DNA from: Bacillota bacterium
GTDB lineage: Bacteria > Bacillota > Sulfobacillia > JACIYH01
Direction: 5' to 3'
Assembly: GCA_030019365.1 (NCBI GenBank)
Contig: JASEFA010000001.1
Span: 62,001 to 126,000 of the forward strand
DNA: 64,000 nucleotides
The translations under genes and the position numbers were made by a program. The notes under the pieces were generated by a model. That model ran no database searches. It saw only the letters and a program-made list of their open reading frames with translations, and was not told the DNA's origin. Shown piece by piece: positions 9,825 through 18,567 of the stretch (positions are counted from its first letter, which is position 1; every line of letters starts with the position of its first letter).

Positions 9825-10244
9825 ATGAAGCCGGTCAGGGTGGAGCGCCTGGGCATGGACATGGTTTCCGACCAGGTGGTCGTATTCCTGAAGGAGCTGG
9901 ACGGCGACCGTTCCCTGCCCATATGGATCGGGCACCTGGAGGCGGGCTCCATCGCTCTGGCCCTGGAAGGAGTGCAGCCGCCCCGGCCCATCACCCACGA
10001 TCTCTTGAAGAGCATGCTGGAGGCAGTGGGAGCGCGGGTGAAACGGGTGGCGATCAACGAGCTGCGCAACGAGACGTTCTATGCCTTGATCGAAATCGAA
10101 GCAGACGGGCACACCTTTGAGGTGGATTCCCGCCCCAGCGACGCCCTGGCCCTGGCCCTGCGCGCGGAGGCTCCCATCTTTGTGGCGGAACAGGTGCTGG
10201 AACAGGCCGGGGTACGCTCCAGCGAGGGAGAGCAGAGTGGATAG
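9825..10244 (+). CDS. Bifunctional nuclease (BFN/DUF151) family protein
   Basis: About 139 residues, the usual length for the BFN/DUF151 domain. Motifs are LPIWIGHLEAGSIALALEG, RPITHDLLKSML, FYALIEIEADG and the conserved DSRPSDALALALR. Plant and bacterial members have been reported to have nuclease activity; many bacterial members remain uncharacterised, so function here is inferred by family only. ATG 9825 is 7 bp from the G-rich ribosome binding site; ATG 9819 is possible. Its end overlaps the next gene by 8 bp, which suggests coupling. Confidence 0.88.
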   Translation: MKPVRVERLGMDMVSDQVVVFLKELDGDRSLPIWIGHLEAGSIALALEGVQPPRPITHDLLKSMLEAVGARVKRVAINELRNETFYALIEIEADGHTFEVDSRPSDALALALRAEAPIFVAEQVLEQAGVRSSEGEQSG

Positions 10245-11214
10245 CATCGTCATCCCGGTGGCCAACGGGGTGCTCCCCCGTCCCGACGGCGGATTGGTGA
10301 CCGGCATATTCGTGAACCCCTATGCGGCCCGGGTGCTGCAGGAGGCGGAACCGGGGGCCGACATCCTGCTGTGCCCGTACGGCATCGCCAGGGGCAGGCT
10401 GTACCCGGTGGGGGTGATGGTCTCCGTCCGGGAGGCCTGGATGCAACCGGTCTACGTGGGCGATCCCCGCGGGCCCTACCGGAAGGTGGTGGCCCTGTTT
10501 GCGCGCGTGAGCGGGCGAGGGCGCTTCCGGGCGGGGGCGTTCTGGCGGCGGGGGCAGACCTTGATGGCCTCCCGGGTGGAAGCCCTGGACGTGGCTGCCC
10601 TCCGGGCAGAGGGGTATCCCGTGCTGGACGGGGCCGGGTGGCAGCCCCTGGGCGGGCATACCCGCTTCCAGGGGCCGGACGACGTGGTGGTCACCCTGGA
10701 GGGGGTGGAGTACGCCTCCGGCGGGCCGGTGGAGGTGGCCGGCAACGTGGGAGGGATCATCCCTCCCGATCAGGCCCACACCGTGGAACACGGCATGATC
10801 CGGGCCCTGTCCCGGTACGCTTTCTGCACGCCCCGCCTGCTCCGGGAGGCGTTTGCCGAAGAGGGCAGGGAACTTGAGCAGTCCCTGGACCTCGGCTTTC
10901 GCCTGCGCCTGCCGGAAGTGTTCGGGGTGACGCAGACGGGAGCCTGTGGCAATCCTCTCTCCGACCTGGCCCATTTCTACCTGGCCCGGGAGCTGGTGGA
11001 GAGGCTGGTCGAGGGGGAGTCCTTGCCCCGGTCCCTGCAGGCGGCCCGGAACGTGACCATGTCGCGCCTGGTGGAGGATCTGGAGCTGACCGACCGGACC
11101 CCGTTCCGCGTCCCCCGTGCCCTGAAGCACGGTATGTTCCACGATAACACTCCCATGGACCTGAGCACCCTCAAGCGAGTGCTGGCGCGATTTCCCGCCT
11201 CGCCCTGGTCATAG
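10237..11214 (+). CDS. Conserved protein of unknown function
   Basis: 325 residues from GTG 10237, with GAGGGAGAG 5 bp upstream. I do not recognise the family. The sequence looks like a real soluble protein. An N-terminal strand-rich part contains IVIPVANGVLPRPDGG and LLCPYGIARGRLYPVG. The central part has GGIIPPDQAHTVEHGMIRAL, and the C-terminal half has TQTGACGNPLSDLAHFYLAR and LKHGMFHDNTPMD. Several His, Cys and Asp residues sit in conserved-looking motifs (HTVEHG, ACGNPLSD, HGMFHD), which could bind a metal or catalyse a reaction. It overlaps the BFN-family gene by 8 bp, so the two may be functionally linked. Confidence 0.75.
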   Translation: MDSIVIPVANGVLPRPDGGLVTGIFVNPYAARVLQEAEPGADILLCPYGIARGRLYPVGVMVSVREAWMQPVYVGDPRGPYRKVVALFARVSGRGRFRAGAFWRRGQTLMASRVEALDVAALRAEGYPVLDGAGWQPLGGHTRFQGPDDVVVTLEGVEYASGGPVEVAGNVGGIIPPDQAHTVEHGMIRALSRYAFCTPRLLREAFAEEGRELEQSLDLGFRLRLPEVFGVTQTGACGNPLSDLAHFYLARELVERLVEGESLPRSLQAARNVTMSRLVEDLELTDRTPFRVPRALKHGMFHDNTPMDLSTLKRVLARFPASPWS

Positions 11215-11304
11215 CTCCGTGTACCCCGCGCGGCCCGGTGCGGGCGTCCGGCGCCACACGGCCGGCCAGGCGCGCCGGGGCGGGCGTCCGGAGGAGGTGG
11301 CCCC

Positions 11305-11832
11305 GTGGACCTGGTGCGCATCGGTGAGAAGGTGCTTAGCCGCCAGAAGCTGGCGGAGGCCATCGACCGCATCCTGGAGATGCGGGCCCGGGGGCTGTCC
11401 CAGCAGGAGGTGGCGGACCGAGTGGGGGTGGACCGCACCTTCGTTTCCCGCCTGGAGACCCTGGGTGAGGTGCGCAAGGGCCGGACCATTGCCATCGTCG
11501 GTTTCCCGGTGGACAACCGGGCCGAACTGGAGGAGGTGGCTCGCGAGGAGGGGGTGGACTACACCCTGCTGCTCACCGACCAGGAGCGCTGGGAGTTCCT
11601 CGAGAACAAGAGCGGGGTGGAACTGTTCAACGAGATCATGTCTATCATCTACGCCGTACGGGAGCACGACGTGGTCATCCTGCTGGGCTCCGACCGCCGC
11701 GTGAGTCTGATGAAGGGCCTCGTGGATAAAGAAGCCGTCCTGGTTCCCCTGGGCGCATCCCCCATGACCCGGGGAGCCCGGGTGGACCGCGAGAAGCTGC
11801 GTGCCGTCATCCGCTCCGTCAAATCCCCGTGA
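11305..11832 (+). CDS. XRE-like helix-turn-helix transcriptional regulator
   Basis: 175 residues. Residues about 17-55 form a helix-turn-helix with GLSQQEVADRVGVDRTFVSR as the recognition unit. The remaining 110 residues form an alpha/beta domain (RTIAIVGFPVDN, LLLTDQERWEFLENKSG, DVVILLGSDRRV) that may sense a ligand; I do not know the ligand. GTG 11305 follows GGAGGTGG at a 6 bp spacing. No nearby operator can be assigned. The gene stands alone between the unknown 325-residue protein and another unknown protein. Confidence 0.75.
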   Translation: MDLVRIGEKVLSRQKLAEAIDRILEMRARGLSQQEVADRVGVDRTFVSRLETLGEVRKGRTIAIVGFPVDNRAELEEVAREEGVDYTLLLTDQERWEFLENKSGVELFNEIMSIIYAVREHDVVILLGSDRRVSLMKGLVDKEAVLVPLGASPMTRGARVDREKLRAVIRSVKSP

Positions 11833-11986
11833 CGCGGCTGAAGCAGTACCTGCCCGGGGCTTTCTCGCGCAGAATTGATGGCTGCATGCGGTCATAAGAT
11901 ATCTCGTGCCCGGGTGCGCCGGACCTCCTTGCCCGGCGGGGCAACAGAGGTACCGGTGGGGGCCGGGTGTTCCCGGCAGGAGGAGA

Positions 11987-12934
11987 ATGGCCGTGGGCTT
12001 CGCCTGCGTATTTGCTTCCGCAGCGGGCGGTGGTCCCTGCGGGGGCATGCTCGCCACGGCGGCCAGGGCGGTGGGCGGCATGGACCTTCCCTGGCGACGC
12101 CGGGTGGTGCGGGTAACCCGGGCGGACGGGCGGGAGGGGTGGGCGGCCCTCCTCCCCCGGGATTCCTCCCCTCGCCGGGTGAGCCGGACAGTGGCGCGGC
12201 TGGCCGGCACGGGAGCAGGGGAGGTGAGCCTGGCTCCCCGATTCGGCCTTCCCTGCCGGGGCCTGCACCTGTGGATGGCCGCGTGCCTGCGGGCCGCCTT
12301 GCTGCTGGCCTCGGTCCGGGGAACGCCCGCGCGGGCCCTGGTGGTGGGGGCCGATACCGCAGCGGGGCGGCTCGCCCTGAGCTGGCTGGGGGCCAGGCTG
12401 AGACACATCTGCGTGGGGGATGCGCCGGGATGGCGGCATATGCGGGATGGGGATCGGCTGCTGGCCGACCTGGGGGTGGCAGTGCGGTGGGATCCGGTCG
12501 ATGGCCCCGGGCCCCCCTGGGAAGGGGATCTGGTGGTATGGGCGGGCGAGTCCCGTATCCTCGAGCGGGAGGTGCGCGCACCGGTGTGGCTGGGGGCGTG
12601 CTGGGTGCCGTGTTCGGGTACGGAGATGGTGGTGGAGGATGCCCTCCTCTCGGGCCCCGGGATGAAGGGCATACCCGCCTGGTGGTGGAAGGAGTGGGGC
12701 TGGCGGGAAGGATTCCTGCCCGCAGGAGGCCTGGAGGCGGCGCTGGGCGGCGCACCCTGGATGCGGGCGCACCCGCTCGACCGGGTGTGGCGGGCGGCCC
12801 GGGAGCGGGGGTGGTCGCTGGCGGGGGCCCTTGTGGCCCAGGGCGGCCAGCCGGGGAGGTCGCGCGGCGCGGGGCGGGTGGTGTGGTTGACAGGCATGGA
12901 GGCTGCGCATATAATCGGGAATGCCATTGACTGA
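11987..12934 (+). CDS. Hypothetical protein with a Rossmann-like segment
   Basis: About 315 residues, ATG 11987 behind CAGGAGGAG. I do not recognise it. The middle part has ALVVGADTAAGRLALSWLGA followed by ICVGD, which looks like a dinucleotide-binding beta-alpha-beta unit with an altered glycine pattern. The sequence is rich in Trp and Arg and has CRGLHLWMAACLRAALLLA before the Rossmann-like part, as seen in substrate-binding halves of some dehydrogenases. It lies directly before greA, and the greA promoter is embedded in its 3' end. A role is not assignable; it may be a diverged reductase. Confidence 0.6.
   Translation: MAVGFACVFASAAGGGPCGGMLATAARAVGGMDLPWRRRVVRVTRADGREGWAALLPRDSSPRRVSRTVARLAGTGAGEVSLAPRFGLPCRGLHLWMAACLRAALLLASVRGTPARALVVGADTAAGRLALSWLGARLRHICVGDAPGWRHMRDGDRLLADLGVAVRWDPVDGPGPPWEGDLVVWAGESRILEREVRAPVWLGACWVPCSGTEMVVEDALLSGPGMKGIPAWWWKEWGWREGFLPAGGLEAALGGAPWMRAHPLDRVWRAARERGWSLAGALVAQGGQPGRSRGAGRVVWLTGMEAAHIIGNAID
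12887..12915 (+). promoter_or_regulatory. Perfect sigma-A promoter driving greA-lysS
   Basis: TTGACA at 12887-12892, a 17 bp spacer and TATAAT at 12910-12915: both hexamers are exact consensus. It lies inside the last codons of the upstream gene. The predicted transcription start is near 12922, giving a leader of about 100 nt before the greA GTG at 13023. Confidence 0.85.
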
Positions 12935-12937
12935 GCA

Positions 12938-12954
12938 CCGGGCCGCCGGCCCGG
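12938..12954 (+). terminator. GC-rich hairpin in the greA leader / end of upstream gene
   Basis: A 7 bp perfect stem CCGGGCC/GGCCCGG with a 3 nt loop lies 4 bp after the upstream stop codon and just after the predicted greA transcription start. There is no good T-run, so it is either a weak terminator for read-through from upstream or a 5' stabilising hairpin of the greA mRNA. Confidence 0.45.
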
Positions 12955-13022
12955 GGCCTTCATATATTGCCGGTGGAGTCCGATTTATCGAGGAGCAAGA
13001 CTCCCGGGGAGGAGAAGATGAG

Positions 13023-13499
13023 GTGGCCCAGAAAGAAATCGTTCTTTCGCCGGAGGGCCTCCAGAAGCTGGAGAAGGAGCTGGAGTACCTGAAGTCGGTT
13101 CGCCGGCGGGAAGTGGCAGAGCGGATCAAGCAGGCCCGGCAGTTTGGTGACCTGGACGAGAACTCCGAGTACGAGGACGCCAAGAATGAGCAGGCTTTCG
13201 TGGAGGCGCGCATCGCCGAACTAGAGAACGTGCTGCGGTATGCCCGCGTCCTCAACCGGGAGGCCATCGATCCCGAGCGGGTGAGCCTGGGGGCGCAGGT
13301 CACCCTGCGGGACCTGGAGACGGGGGAGGAGTTCACCTACACCATCGTTTCCTCGGCGGAGGCCGACCCGGCTGCCGGTCGCATTTCCGACCAATCCCCG
13401 GTCGGACGCGCGGTGCTGGGGCAGAAGGTGGGCTCGCAGGTGGAGGTGGTGGCGCCCCTGGGCCGCTTCCGATACGAGATTGTGGCGTTGGGGAGGTAA
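13023..13499 (+). CDS. greA: Transcription elongation factor GreA
   Basis: 158 residues, the usual GreA length. The factor enters the secondary channel of RNA polymerase and triggers cleavage of backtracked RNA. The N-terminal coiled coil includes LEKELEYLKSVRRREVAERI and the acidic tip DLDENSEYEDAKNEQ with the catalytic Asp/Glu pair. The C-terminal FKBP-like domain ends with SPVGRAVLGQKVGSQVEV. GTG 13023 is used because GGGGAGGAG lies about 7 bp upstream; the ATG at 13018 is out of frame. It is followed 9 bp later by the lysS frame, a pairing common in Bacillota. Confidence 0.97.
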   Translation: MAQKEIVLSPEGLQKLEKELEYLKSVRRREVAERIKQARQFGDLDENSEYEDAKNEQAFVEARIAELENVLRYARVLNREAIDPERVSLGAQVTLRDLETGEEFTYTIVSSAEADPAAGRISDQSPVGRAVLGQKVGSQVEVVAPLGRFRYEIVALGR

Positions 13500-13508
13500 G
13501 AAAGGAGC

Positions 13509-15032
13509 TTGGGTTCCGGAGAAGGCATCGCGGGAAGGGAAGATGCCGGGGCGGGCCTCGCGGAGGGCCGGTTGACCGATGTGCTGGAGGCCCGCCGGGC
13601 CCGGCTGGAAGAATGGAGGGCGAAGGGGGTCGACCCGTTCGGGGGCAGGTTTGAAAGGACCCACTTCGCCCGGCAGATTCAAGAGGGGTTCACGGCCCTG
13701 GAGGGGACCGAAGTACGGGTGGCGGGCCGGGTGATGGGCCTCAGGGTCCATGGCAGGGCCAGCTTCGCCGACCTGCAGGACCTCACCGGCCGCATTCAGG
13801 TATATGCCCGCGCCGACGTGCTTCCGGACGGGCAGTATGACGACTTCACCCTGCTGGATACCGGCGACATCATCGGGGTGTGGGGCAGGGTGATGCGCAC
13901 CCGCCGGGGCGAGACGTCGGTGCAGGCGGAAGGATGGCAGCTCCTGGCCAAGTCCCTGCGGCCTTTGCCCGAGAAGTGGCACGGCTTGCGCGACGTGGAG
14001 CTCCGGTACCGCTACCGGTACCTGGACCTCACCGTCAACCCCCGGGTGCGCGACGTTTTCCTCACCCGGACCCGGGTGGTGCGGGCCATCCGCAGCTTCC
14101 TGGACGCCCGCGGGTTCTACGAGGTGGAAACCCCCGTGATGAGCCCGGTGGCGGGCGGAGCCACCGCCCGGCCCTTCGTGACCCACCACCACGCCCTGCA
14201 CCTGGACCTCTACCTGCGCATCGCCCTGGAGCTTCACCTGAAGCGACTCATCGTGGGCGGTCTGGAGAAGGCTTACGAGATCGGGCGGGTGTTCCGGAAT
14301 GAGGGCATATCCACCCGTCACAATCCCGAGTTCACCATGCTGGAGCTCTACCAGGCATATGCCGACTACGAGGACATGATGGAGCTCACGGAGCAGATGG
14401 TCTCCCGCGTAGCCGCCGAAGTCCTGGGCACCACGGTCATCACCTACCAGGGCCAGCGCATCGAGCTGGAGCCGCCCTGGACCCGCCTGAAGCTGTGGGA
14501 CGCCATGGGTCGCTTCGCCGGCCTGAGCCCGGGGGACATCCGGGACGACCGTGATGCTGCCCGGGTGGCTGCCGCCCGGGGGCTGCGCATGGACAGGCCT
14601 CCCACCAAGGCGGGAGTGATCGAGAAGATCCTCGAGGAGCAGGTGGAACCCCACCTGGTACAACCGGCATTCCTGCTGGATTACCCGGTGGAGATGTCCC
14701 CTCTGGCCAGGCGGCGGCCCGATGATCCCTCTCTCGTCTACCGCTTTGAGGCTTTCGTGGCCGGACGGGAGATAGCAAACGCCTTTTCGGAACTGAACGA
14801 TCCCATCGACCAGAGGGAACGCTTTGCGCAACAGGCGGCCATGCGGGCGCGGGGCGATGAGGAGGCCCACCCCTACGACGAGGACTTCCTGCTCGCCCTG
14901 GAGTACGGCATGCCGCCCACGGGGGGGCTGGGGGTGGGCGTCGACCGCCTGGTGATGCTGCTTACCGATTCGCCATCCCTGCGCGACGTTATCCTCTTTC
15001 CGCTCCTGCGCCCCCGTCCCGCCGAAGACTGA
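13509..15032 (+). CDS. lysS: Lysyl-tRNA synthetase, class II
   Basis: Charges tRNA-Lys. The N-terminal OB-fold anticodon domain (about 20-170) contains DPFGGRFERTHFA and LRPLPEKWHGL. The class II core shows motif 1 around SFLDARGFYEVETPVM, GGATARPF, motif 2 GRVFRNEGISTRHNPEFT and motif 3 GGLGVGVDRLVMLLT. The length is normal. Coordinates give the longest frame, starting at TTG 13509, where AAGGAG is only 1 bp away. TTG 13572, with GGAGGG 4 bp upstream, is an equally likely start. Confidence 0.96.
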   Translation: MGSGEGIAGREDAGAGLAEGRLTDVLEARRARLEEWRAKGVDPFGGRFERTHFARQIQEGFTALEGTEVRVAGRVMGLRVHGRASFADLQDLTGRIQVYARADVLPDGQYDDFTLLDTGDIIGVWGRVMRTRRGETSVQAEGWQLLAKSLRPLPEKWHGLRDVELRYRYRYLDLTVNPRVRDVFLTRTRVVRAIRSFLDARGFYEVETPVMSPVAGGATARPFVTHHHALHLDLYLRIALELHLKRLIVGGLEKAYEIGRVFRNEGISTRHNPEFTMLELYQAYADYEDMMELTEQMVSRVAAEVLGTTVITYQGQRIELEPPWTRLKLWDAMGRFAGLSPGDIRDDRDAARVAAARGLRMDRPPTKAGVIEKILEEQVEPHLVQPAFLLDYPVEMSPLARRRPDDPSLVYRFEAFVAGREIANAFSELNDPIDQRERFAQQAAMRARGDEEAHPYDEDFLLALEYGMPPTGGLGVGVDRLVMLLTDSPSLRDVILFPLLRPRPAED

Positions 15033-15048
15033 CAGCCGCCTTCGGTGC

Positions 15049-15074
15049 GCCACCGCCGCAGCGGGCACGGTGGC
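15049..15074. terminator. Candidate bidirectional hairpin between convergent lysS and MATE genes
   Basis: GCCACCG at 15049-15055 pairs with CGGTGGC at 15068-15074 across a 12 nt loop. It sits in the 82 bp between two convergent genes, the expected place for a shared terminator, but a clear T-run is missing on either strand. Confidence 0.4.
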
Positions 15075-15114
15075 GGCCCAGGGTGGCGATATGGGGCGTG
15101 GCCGGCGGCGGTGT

Positions 15115-16497
15115 TCAGATGCGGATGGTCTGCCAGCGGCGGCTGCGGAAGCGGGAGGTGACCAGTACGGCGCGAGCCCACTGGTCGCAGGCGATGGCGC
15201 CCCAGACTCCGTAAAGGCCCAGCGGCAGCACCATCACGCCCAGGTAACCCAGGGACAGACGTACCACCCAGATCCCCACCAGGGTCATGTATAGAGGCCA
15301 GCGGGTGTCGCCTGCTCCCCGCAGGGCCCCGGCCAGCACCATGTACAGGGCCAGTCCGGGCTGGGAGATGGCGGCTATGCGCAGGGCCGAGCTGGCCAGG
15401 ACCGTCACCTGGCCATCGGTGGTGTACATTCGGGCGAGGGAGAGGGAGAATAGCGCGAACACCAGGGAGAGGGCCGTGACCAGACCGAAGGCCAGCACGC
15501 GGGCCGCGTAGGCGTAGCGTTCCGCCAGCCGCAGCCTGCGCGCTCCCAGGGACTGCCCCACCAGGGCGGTGGCGGAGATGGCGAATCCCATGCTGATGGG
15601 GAAGGTCAGGTTGGTCAGGTTGACGGCGATCTGGTGGGCGGCGTAGGTGGTCATCCCCAGGGAGGTGACCACCCGCACGAACATGAGGATTCCTAAGGAC
15701 ATGGCCAGTTGCTCGGCGGCGCTGGGGATGCCCACGTTGAGGATGCGCCGCAGCAGGCCGAAGTCGGGGCGGTAGCGGGACCACGAGGACAGGTGCAGGC
15801 CGCAGCGACCGGTGGCGGTGGCGATCAGGAAGACGGCGGATCCCCACAGACCGCTCAGGATGAACGATATCCCGGCGCCGGTGAGGCCCAGGGCGGGCGC
15901 GCCCATCCTTCCCCCCACCAGAAGATACGCCGTGAGGACGTTGAGGGAGGTGCCCACGGCGTTGACCATCATGGGAGTGCGGGTGTCTCCCGCACCCCGG
16001 AGGCTGGCCCCCAGGCACATGGCCAGGGAGCTCGGGGGAATACCCGCGAAAAGGAGCCTGAGATACGGCGCGGCCAGGGCGGTGGTGGGGGCGTCCAGCC
16101 CCATGAGGCGCAGGGCGGGACGGGCCAGCATGAACCCGGCCAGTCCCACCAGGACGGCCAGGGCGACGGTGGCGGAGGCCGCCTGGCGGGCGGCGTCGCG
16201 GGCGGTATCGGCATCCCCCGCCCCCATAGAGCGGGCCACCACCGTGGTGGCGCCCGCCCCCAGGGCGAAAAACCCGGACACCAAGAACCACTGCAGCTGG
16301 TTGGAGACGCCCACGGCGGCAATGGCCTCGGGCCCCAGGCCTCCCACGATGGTGAGGATGAGCATCTGGGCGAAGCCGAAGAAGAGCTGCTCGGCCACCG
16401 AGGGCCAGGCGAGCCTCAGGACATGGCGCGCCAGGACCGCGCCGGGCGCTCCTTCGCATATGGTGACGAACGAAGGCAGGGCATTACTTCGGGCCAC
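15115..16497 (-). CDS. MATE family efflux protein
   Basis: 460 residues with about twelve hydrophobic segments arranged as two homologous halves, typical of MATE exporters that expel drugs or metabolites in exchange for Na+ or H+. Characteristic pieces are LAWPSVAEQLFFGFAQM, GLGPEAIAAVGVSNQL, and in the second half NVGIPSAAEQLAMSLG and MGFAISATALVGQSLGARR. It starts with GTG 16497 behind AAGG at 6 bp spacing. Substrate unknown. The neighbouring minus-strand genes handle amino acids, so a metabolite role is possible but unproven. Confidence 0.9.
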   Translation of the reverse strand: MARSNALPSFVTICEGAPGAVLARHVLRLAWPSVAEQLFFGFAQMLILTIVGGLGPEAIAAVGVSNQLQWFLVSGFFALGAGATTVVARSMGAGDADTARDAARQAASATVALAVLVGLAGFMLARPALRLMGLDAPTTALAAPYLRLLFAGIPPSSLAMCLGASLRGAGDTRTPMMVNAVGTSLNVLTAYLLVGGRMGAPALGLTGAGISFILSGLWGSAVFLIATATGRCGLHLSSWSRYRPDFGLLRRILNVGIPSAAEQLAMSLGILMFVRVVTSLGMTTYAAHQIAVNLTNLTFPISMGFAISATALVGQSLGARRLRLAERYAYAARVLAFGLVTALSLVFALFSLSLARMYTTDGQVTVLASSALRIAAISQPGLALYMVLAGALRGAGDTRWPLYMTLVGIWVVRLSLGYLGVMVLPLGLYGVWGAIACDQWARAVLVTSRFRSRRWQTIRI

Positions 16498-16621
16498 GGA
16501 ATACCTTATTGGCCGCTCCCGCCCGTTTTCCTCCCGCGGGGCTGCCCGGTCTTCAGGGGCGCGCGGGCCGGCGGGGCTGCGCTCGCCCGAGGCGCGGGCC
16601 CGGGCCTGCGGGGGGCTGGGG

Positions 16622-17740
16622 TTATTCGAGGGGCTGGACGGGGCCGACGTGAACGGTGATGCCGCGGGCGGCCAGCTCCTCCAGGAAGAGGTCGGGAGGA
16701 ACGGCTCCTTCCGCTTCCGGGGCGATGACGCCCGGGCGCCTGATCTGGCCCCGCCCCACCATAAGGGTGCCGATGGCCAGGGGTACCCCGGTGAGATTCA
16801 TCATCCGGTCTGCGGCGGCCAGTTCCACCCGGGCCGGGCGGCCGTCCTTTTCCCCCCGCACCTCCACGTGGATGGCCGAGAGGGGACGGGCGGGCCTTCC
16901 CAGCTTCTCCAGCAGCGGGAGCAGGGGTTTGATCACCCGGCCCAGGGCATCCTTGCGGGCCGGAGTGGCAGTGAGTCCCAGGCGGGCCACGGTCACGGCC
17001 AGCCAGTTGAGGAACCCCTCGGTGAGACCGCCCCGCAGGGATACCTCCTGCAGGCCGGGGATGAAGCGCGGGATGGTGACCGGCTCGGGGTGTCCCACGT
17101 GGTAGACGGGCACCGCCCCGATGGGATCGGGGAAGGTGACCATCTTGCGGCCGGTTCCGGCCGCCGCCCGGGTCATGGTACCCCCCGAGAAGGTGGGTAC
17201 CCGGCCGGTGAAGATGTGCATGGTGTGCAGCACCACGGCGTATCCTTCTGAATCGGCCGACGCCCCGCACCAGGCCACGTGGACCTCGCGGGCGGAGTCC
17301 AGCATGTCGACACCCTTGCGGGCCAGGACGTTGGACAGCCCGGGGGTCCACCCCAGGCCGGTGAGGATCGTTACGCCGCGCTGGCGGGCCTCTCCGTCGA
17401 GCTCCAGCACTGCCTCGGCGGCATCGTAGTCGTCGCAGATGCTCACGTAAGGCCTTCCCGCGTCGATGGCCCCTCTGGCCACCTGGACCTCGAAAAGGTA
17501 GAAGGGCCCGATGGCCCCCGCGGCCACGTCATGCTCGGCGATGAGGCGGGCGAGCGCATCGTGGTCCCGGGCGTCCACGGCGCACGCCTGCGCCCGGGGT
17601 CCGATGGCAGCCGCCACCTGCTGTGCCTTTTCCAGATTACGGTCCGCAATGGTCAGGACTTCCACTTCTGCCGCCCGTCCCAGCTCCCTGGCCGCCCGGC
17701 TTCCCATGTCGCCCGCTCCGCCCAGCACCACGACCTTCAC
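16622..17740 (-). CDS. Saccharopine dehydrogenase family NAD(P)-binding protein
   Basis: 372 residues. The N-terminus is a Rossmann fold, VVVLGGAGDMGSRAARELG, followed by ADRNLEKAQQVA and CAVDARDHDALARL. The saccharopine-dehydrogenase/reductase C-terminal part includes GWTPGLSNVLARKGVDML. Family members act on lysine-pathway intermediates, carboxynorspermidine or lipids, so the substrate cannot be named. GTG 17740 has AAAGGGGG upstream. It lies beside a polar amino acid ABC transporter on the same strand (87 bp downstream of the ATPase), consistent with amino acid metabolism. Confidence 0.8.
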   Translation of the reverse strand: MKVVVLGGAGDMGSRAARELGRAAEVEVLTIADRNLEKAQQVAAAIGPRAQACAVDARDHDALARLIAEHDVAAGAIGPFYLFEVQVARGAIDAGRPYVSICDDYDAAEAVLELDGEARQRGVTILTGLGWTPGLSNVLARKGVDMLDSAREVHVAWCGASADSEGYAVVLHTMHIFTGRVPTFSGGTMTRAAAGTGRKMVTFPDPIGAVPVYHVGHPEPVTIPRFIPGLQEVSLRGGLTEGFLNWLAVTVARLGLTATPARKDALGRVIKPLLPLLEKLGRPARPLSAIHVEVRGEKDGRPARVELAAADRMMNLTGVPLAIGTLMVGRGQIRRPGVIAPEAEGAVPPDLFLEELAARGITVHVGPVQPLE

Positions 17741-17826
17741 CGAAAGAGCCCCCTTTGCTGAGCTTTTTTCCTTTGAGGGAATTCGCTGACGGAGGGTTCT
17801 TTCCTGCCACCCCCTGCCAGTGCGGG

Positions 17827-18561
17827 TCAGAGGACCTTGCTCAGGAAGGCGCGGGTGCGGTCGTGCCGTGGCGAACCGAATACCTGCTCGGGCGGGCCCT
17901 CTTCCAGGATGACACCGTGTTCCAGGAACATGATGCGGTCGGCCACCTCGCGGGCGAAGCCCATCTCGTGGCTGACCACCAGCATGGTCATCCCCTCCCG
18001 GGCCAGGTCCTTCATCACCGCCAGCACCTCGCCGATCATCTCGGGATCGAGGGCGGAGGTGGGCTCGTCGAAGAGCATGAGCTTGGGGCGCATGGCCAGC
18101 GCCCGGGCGATGGCCACCCGCTGCTGCTGGCCGCCGGAAAGCTGGGCGGGCAGGCTATTCACCTTGGCGGCCAGGCCCACCTTGGCCAGCAGCTGCCGCC
18201 CCAGCTCCTCCGCTTCCGCCCGGGGCATCCCCAGCACCTTGGTGGGAGCCAGGGTGACGTTTTCCAGGGCGGTCAGGTGGGGGAACAGGTTGAACAACTG
18301 GAACACCATGCCCACCTGGCGCCTGATCTGGCACACGGGGGCGTGTCGCTCCGTGATGGACTGGCCGTCGATATATACCTGGCCGGAGGTGGGTTCTTCC
18401 AGCCGGTTGACGCAGCGCAGGAGGGTGCTCTTCCCCCCTCCGCTGGGTCCGATGACGACCACCACCTCCTGCCTGGCCACTTCGAAGCTGACGCCTTTCA
18501 GCACCTCGAGCCGGCCGAAGTACTTGTGCAGGTCCTTCACCATCAGCATGGGCCCGTCCAT
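17827..18561 (-). CDS. glnQ: Polar amino acid ABC transporter ATPase (GlnQ type)
   Basis: 244 residues, the normal GlnQ length. Walker [11 protein letters not shown]-loop [20 protein letters not shown] (motif FNLFPHLT), signature [15 protein letters not shown], Walker [15 protein letters not shown] and the switch histidine in [14 protein letters not shown] are all present. It works with the permease immediately upstream (6 bp apart) and the binding protein before that; the three form a binding-protein/permease/ATPase operon on the minus strand. Substrate specificity (glutamine, another polar amino acid, or cystine-like) is inferred from family only. Confidence 0.93.
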   Translation of the reverse strand: MDGPMLMVKDLHKYFGRLEVLKGVSFEVARQEVVVVIGPSGGGKSTLLRCVNRLEEPTSGQVYIDGQSITERHAPVCQIRRQVGMVFQLFNLFPHLTALENVTLAPTKVLGMPRAEAEELGRQLLAKVGLAAKVNSLPAQLSGGQQQRVAIARALAMRPKLMLFDEPTSALDPEMIGEVLAVMKDLAREGMTMLVVSHEMGFAREVADRIMFLEHGVILEEGPPEQVFGSPRHDRTRAFLSKVL

Positions 18562-18567
18562 GATCTG

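Noticed and set aside
11875-12938. Three overlapping frames of about 340-350 codons on both strands before greA
   Set aside because: Only the frame ending at 12934 has a good ribosome binding site (GGAGGAG before ATG 11987) and a plausible Rossmann-like segment; the others are Pro/Gly/Arg-rich shadows.
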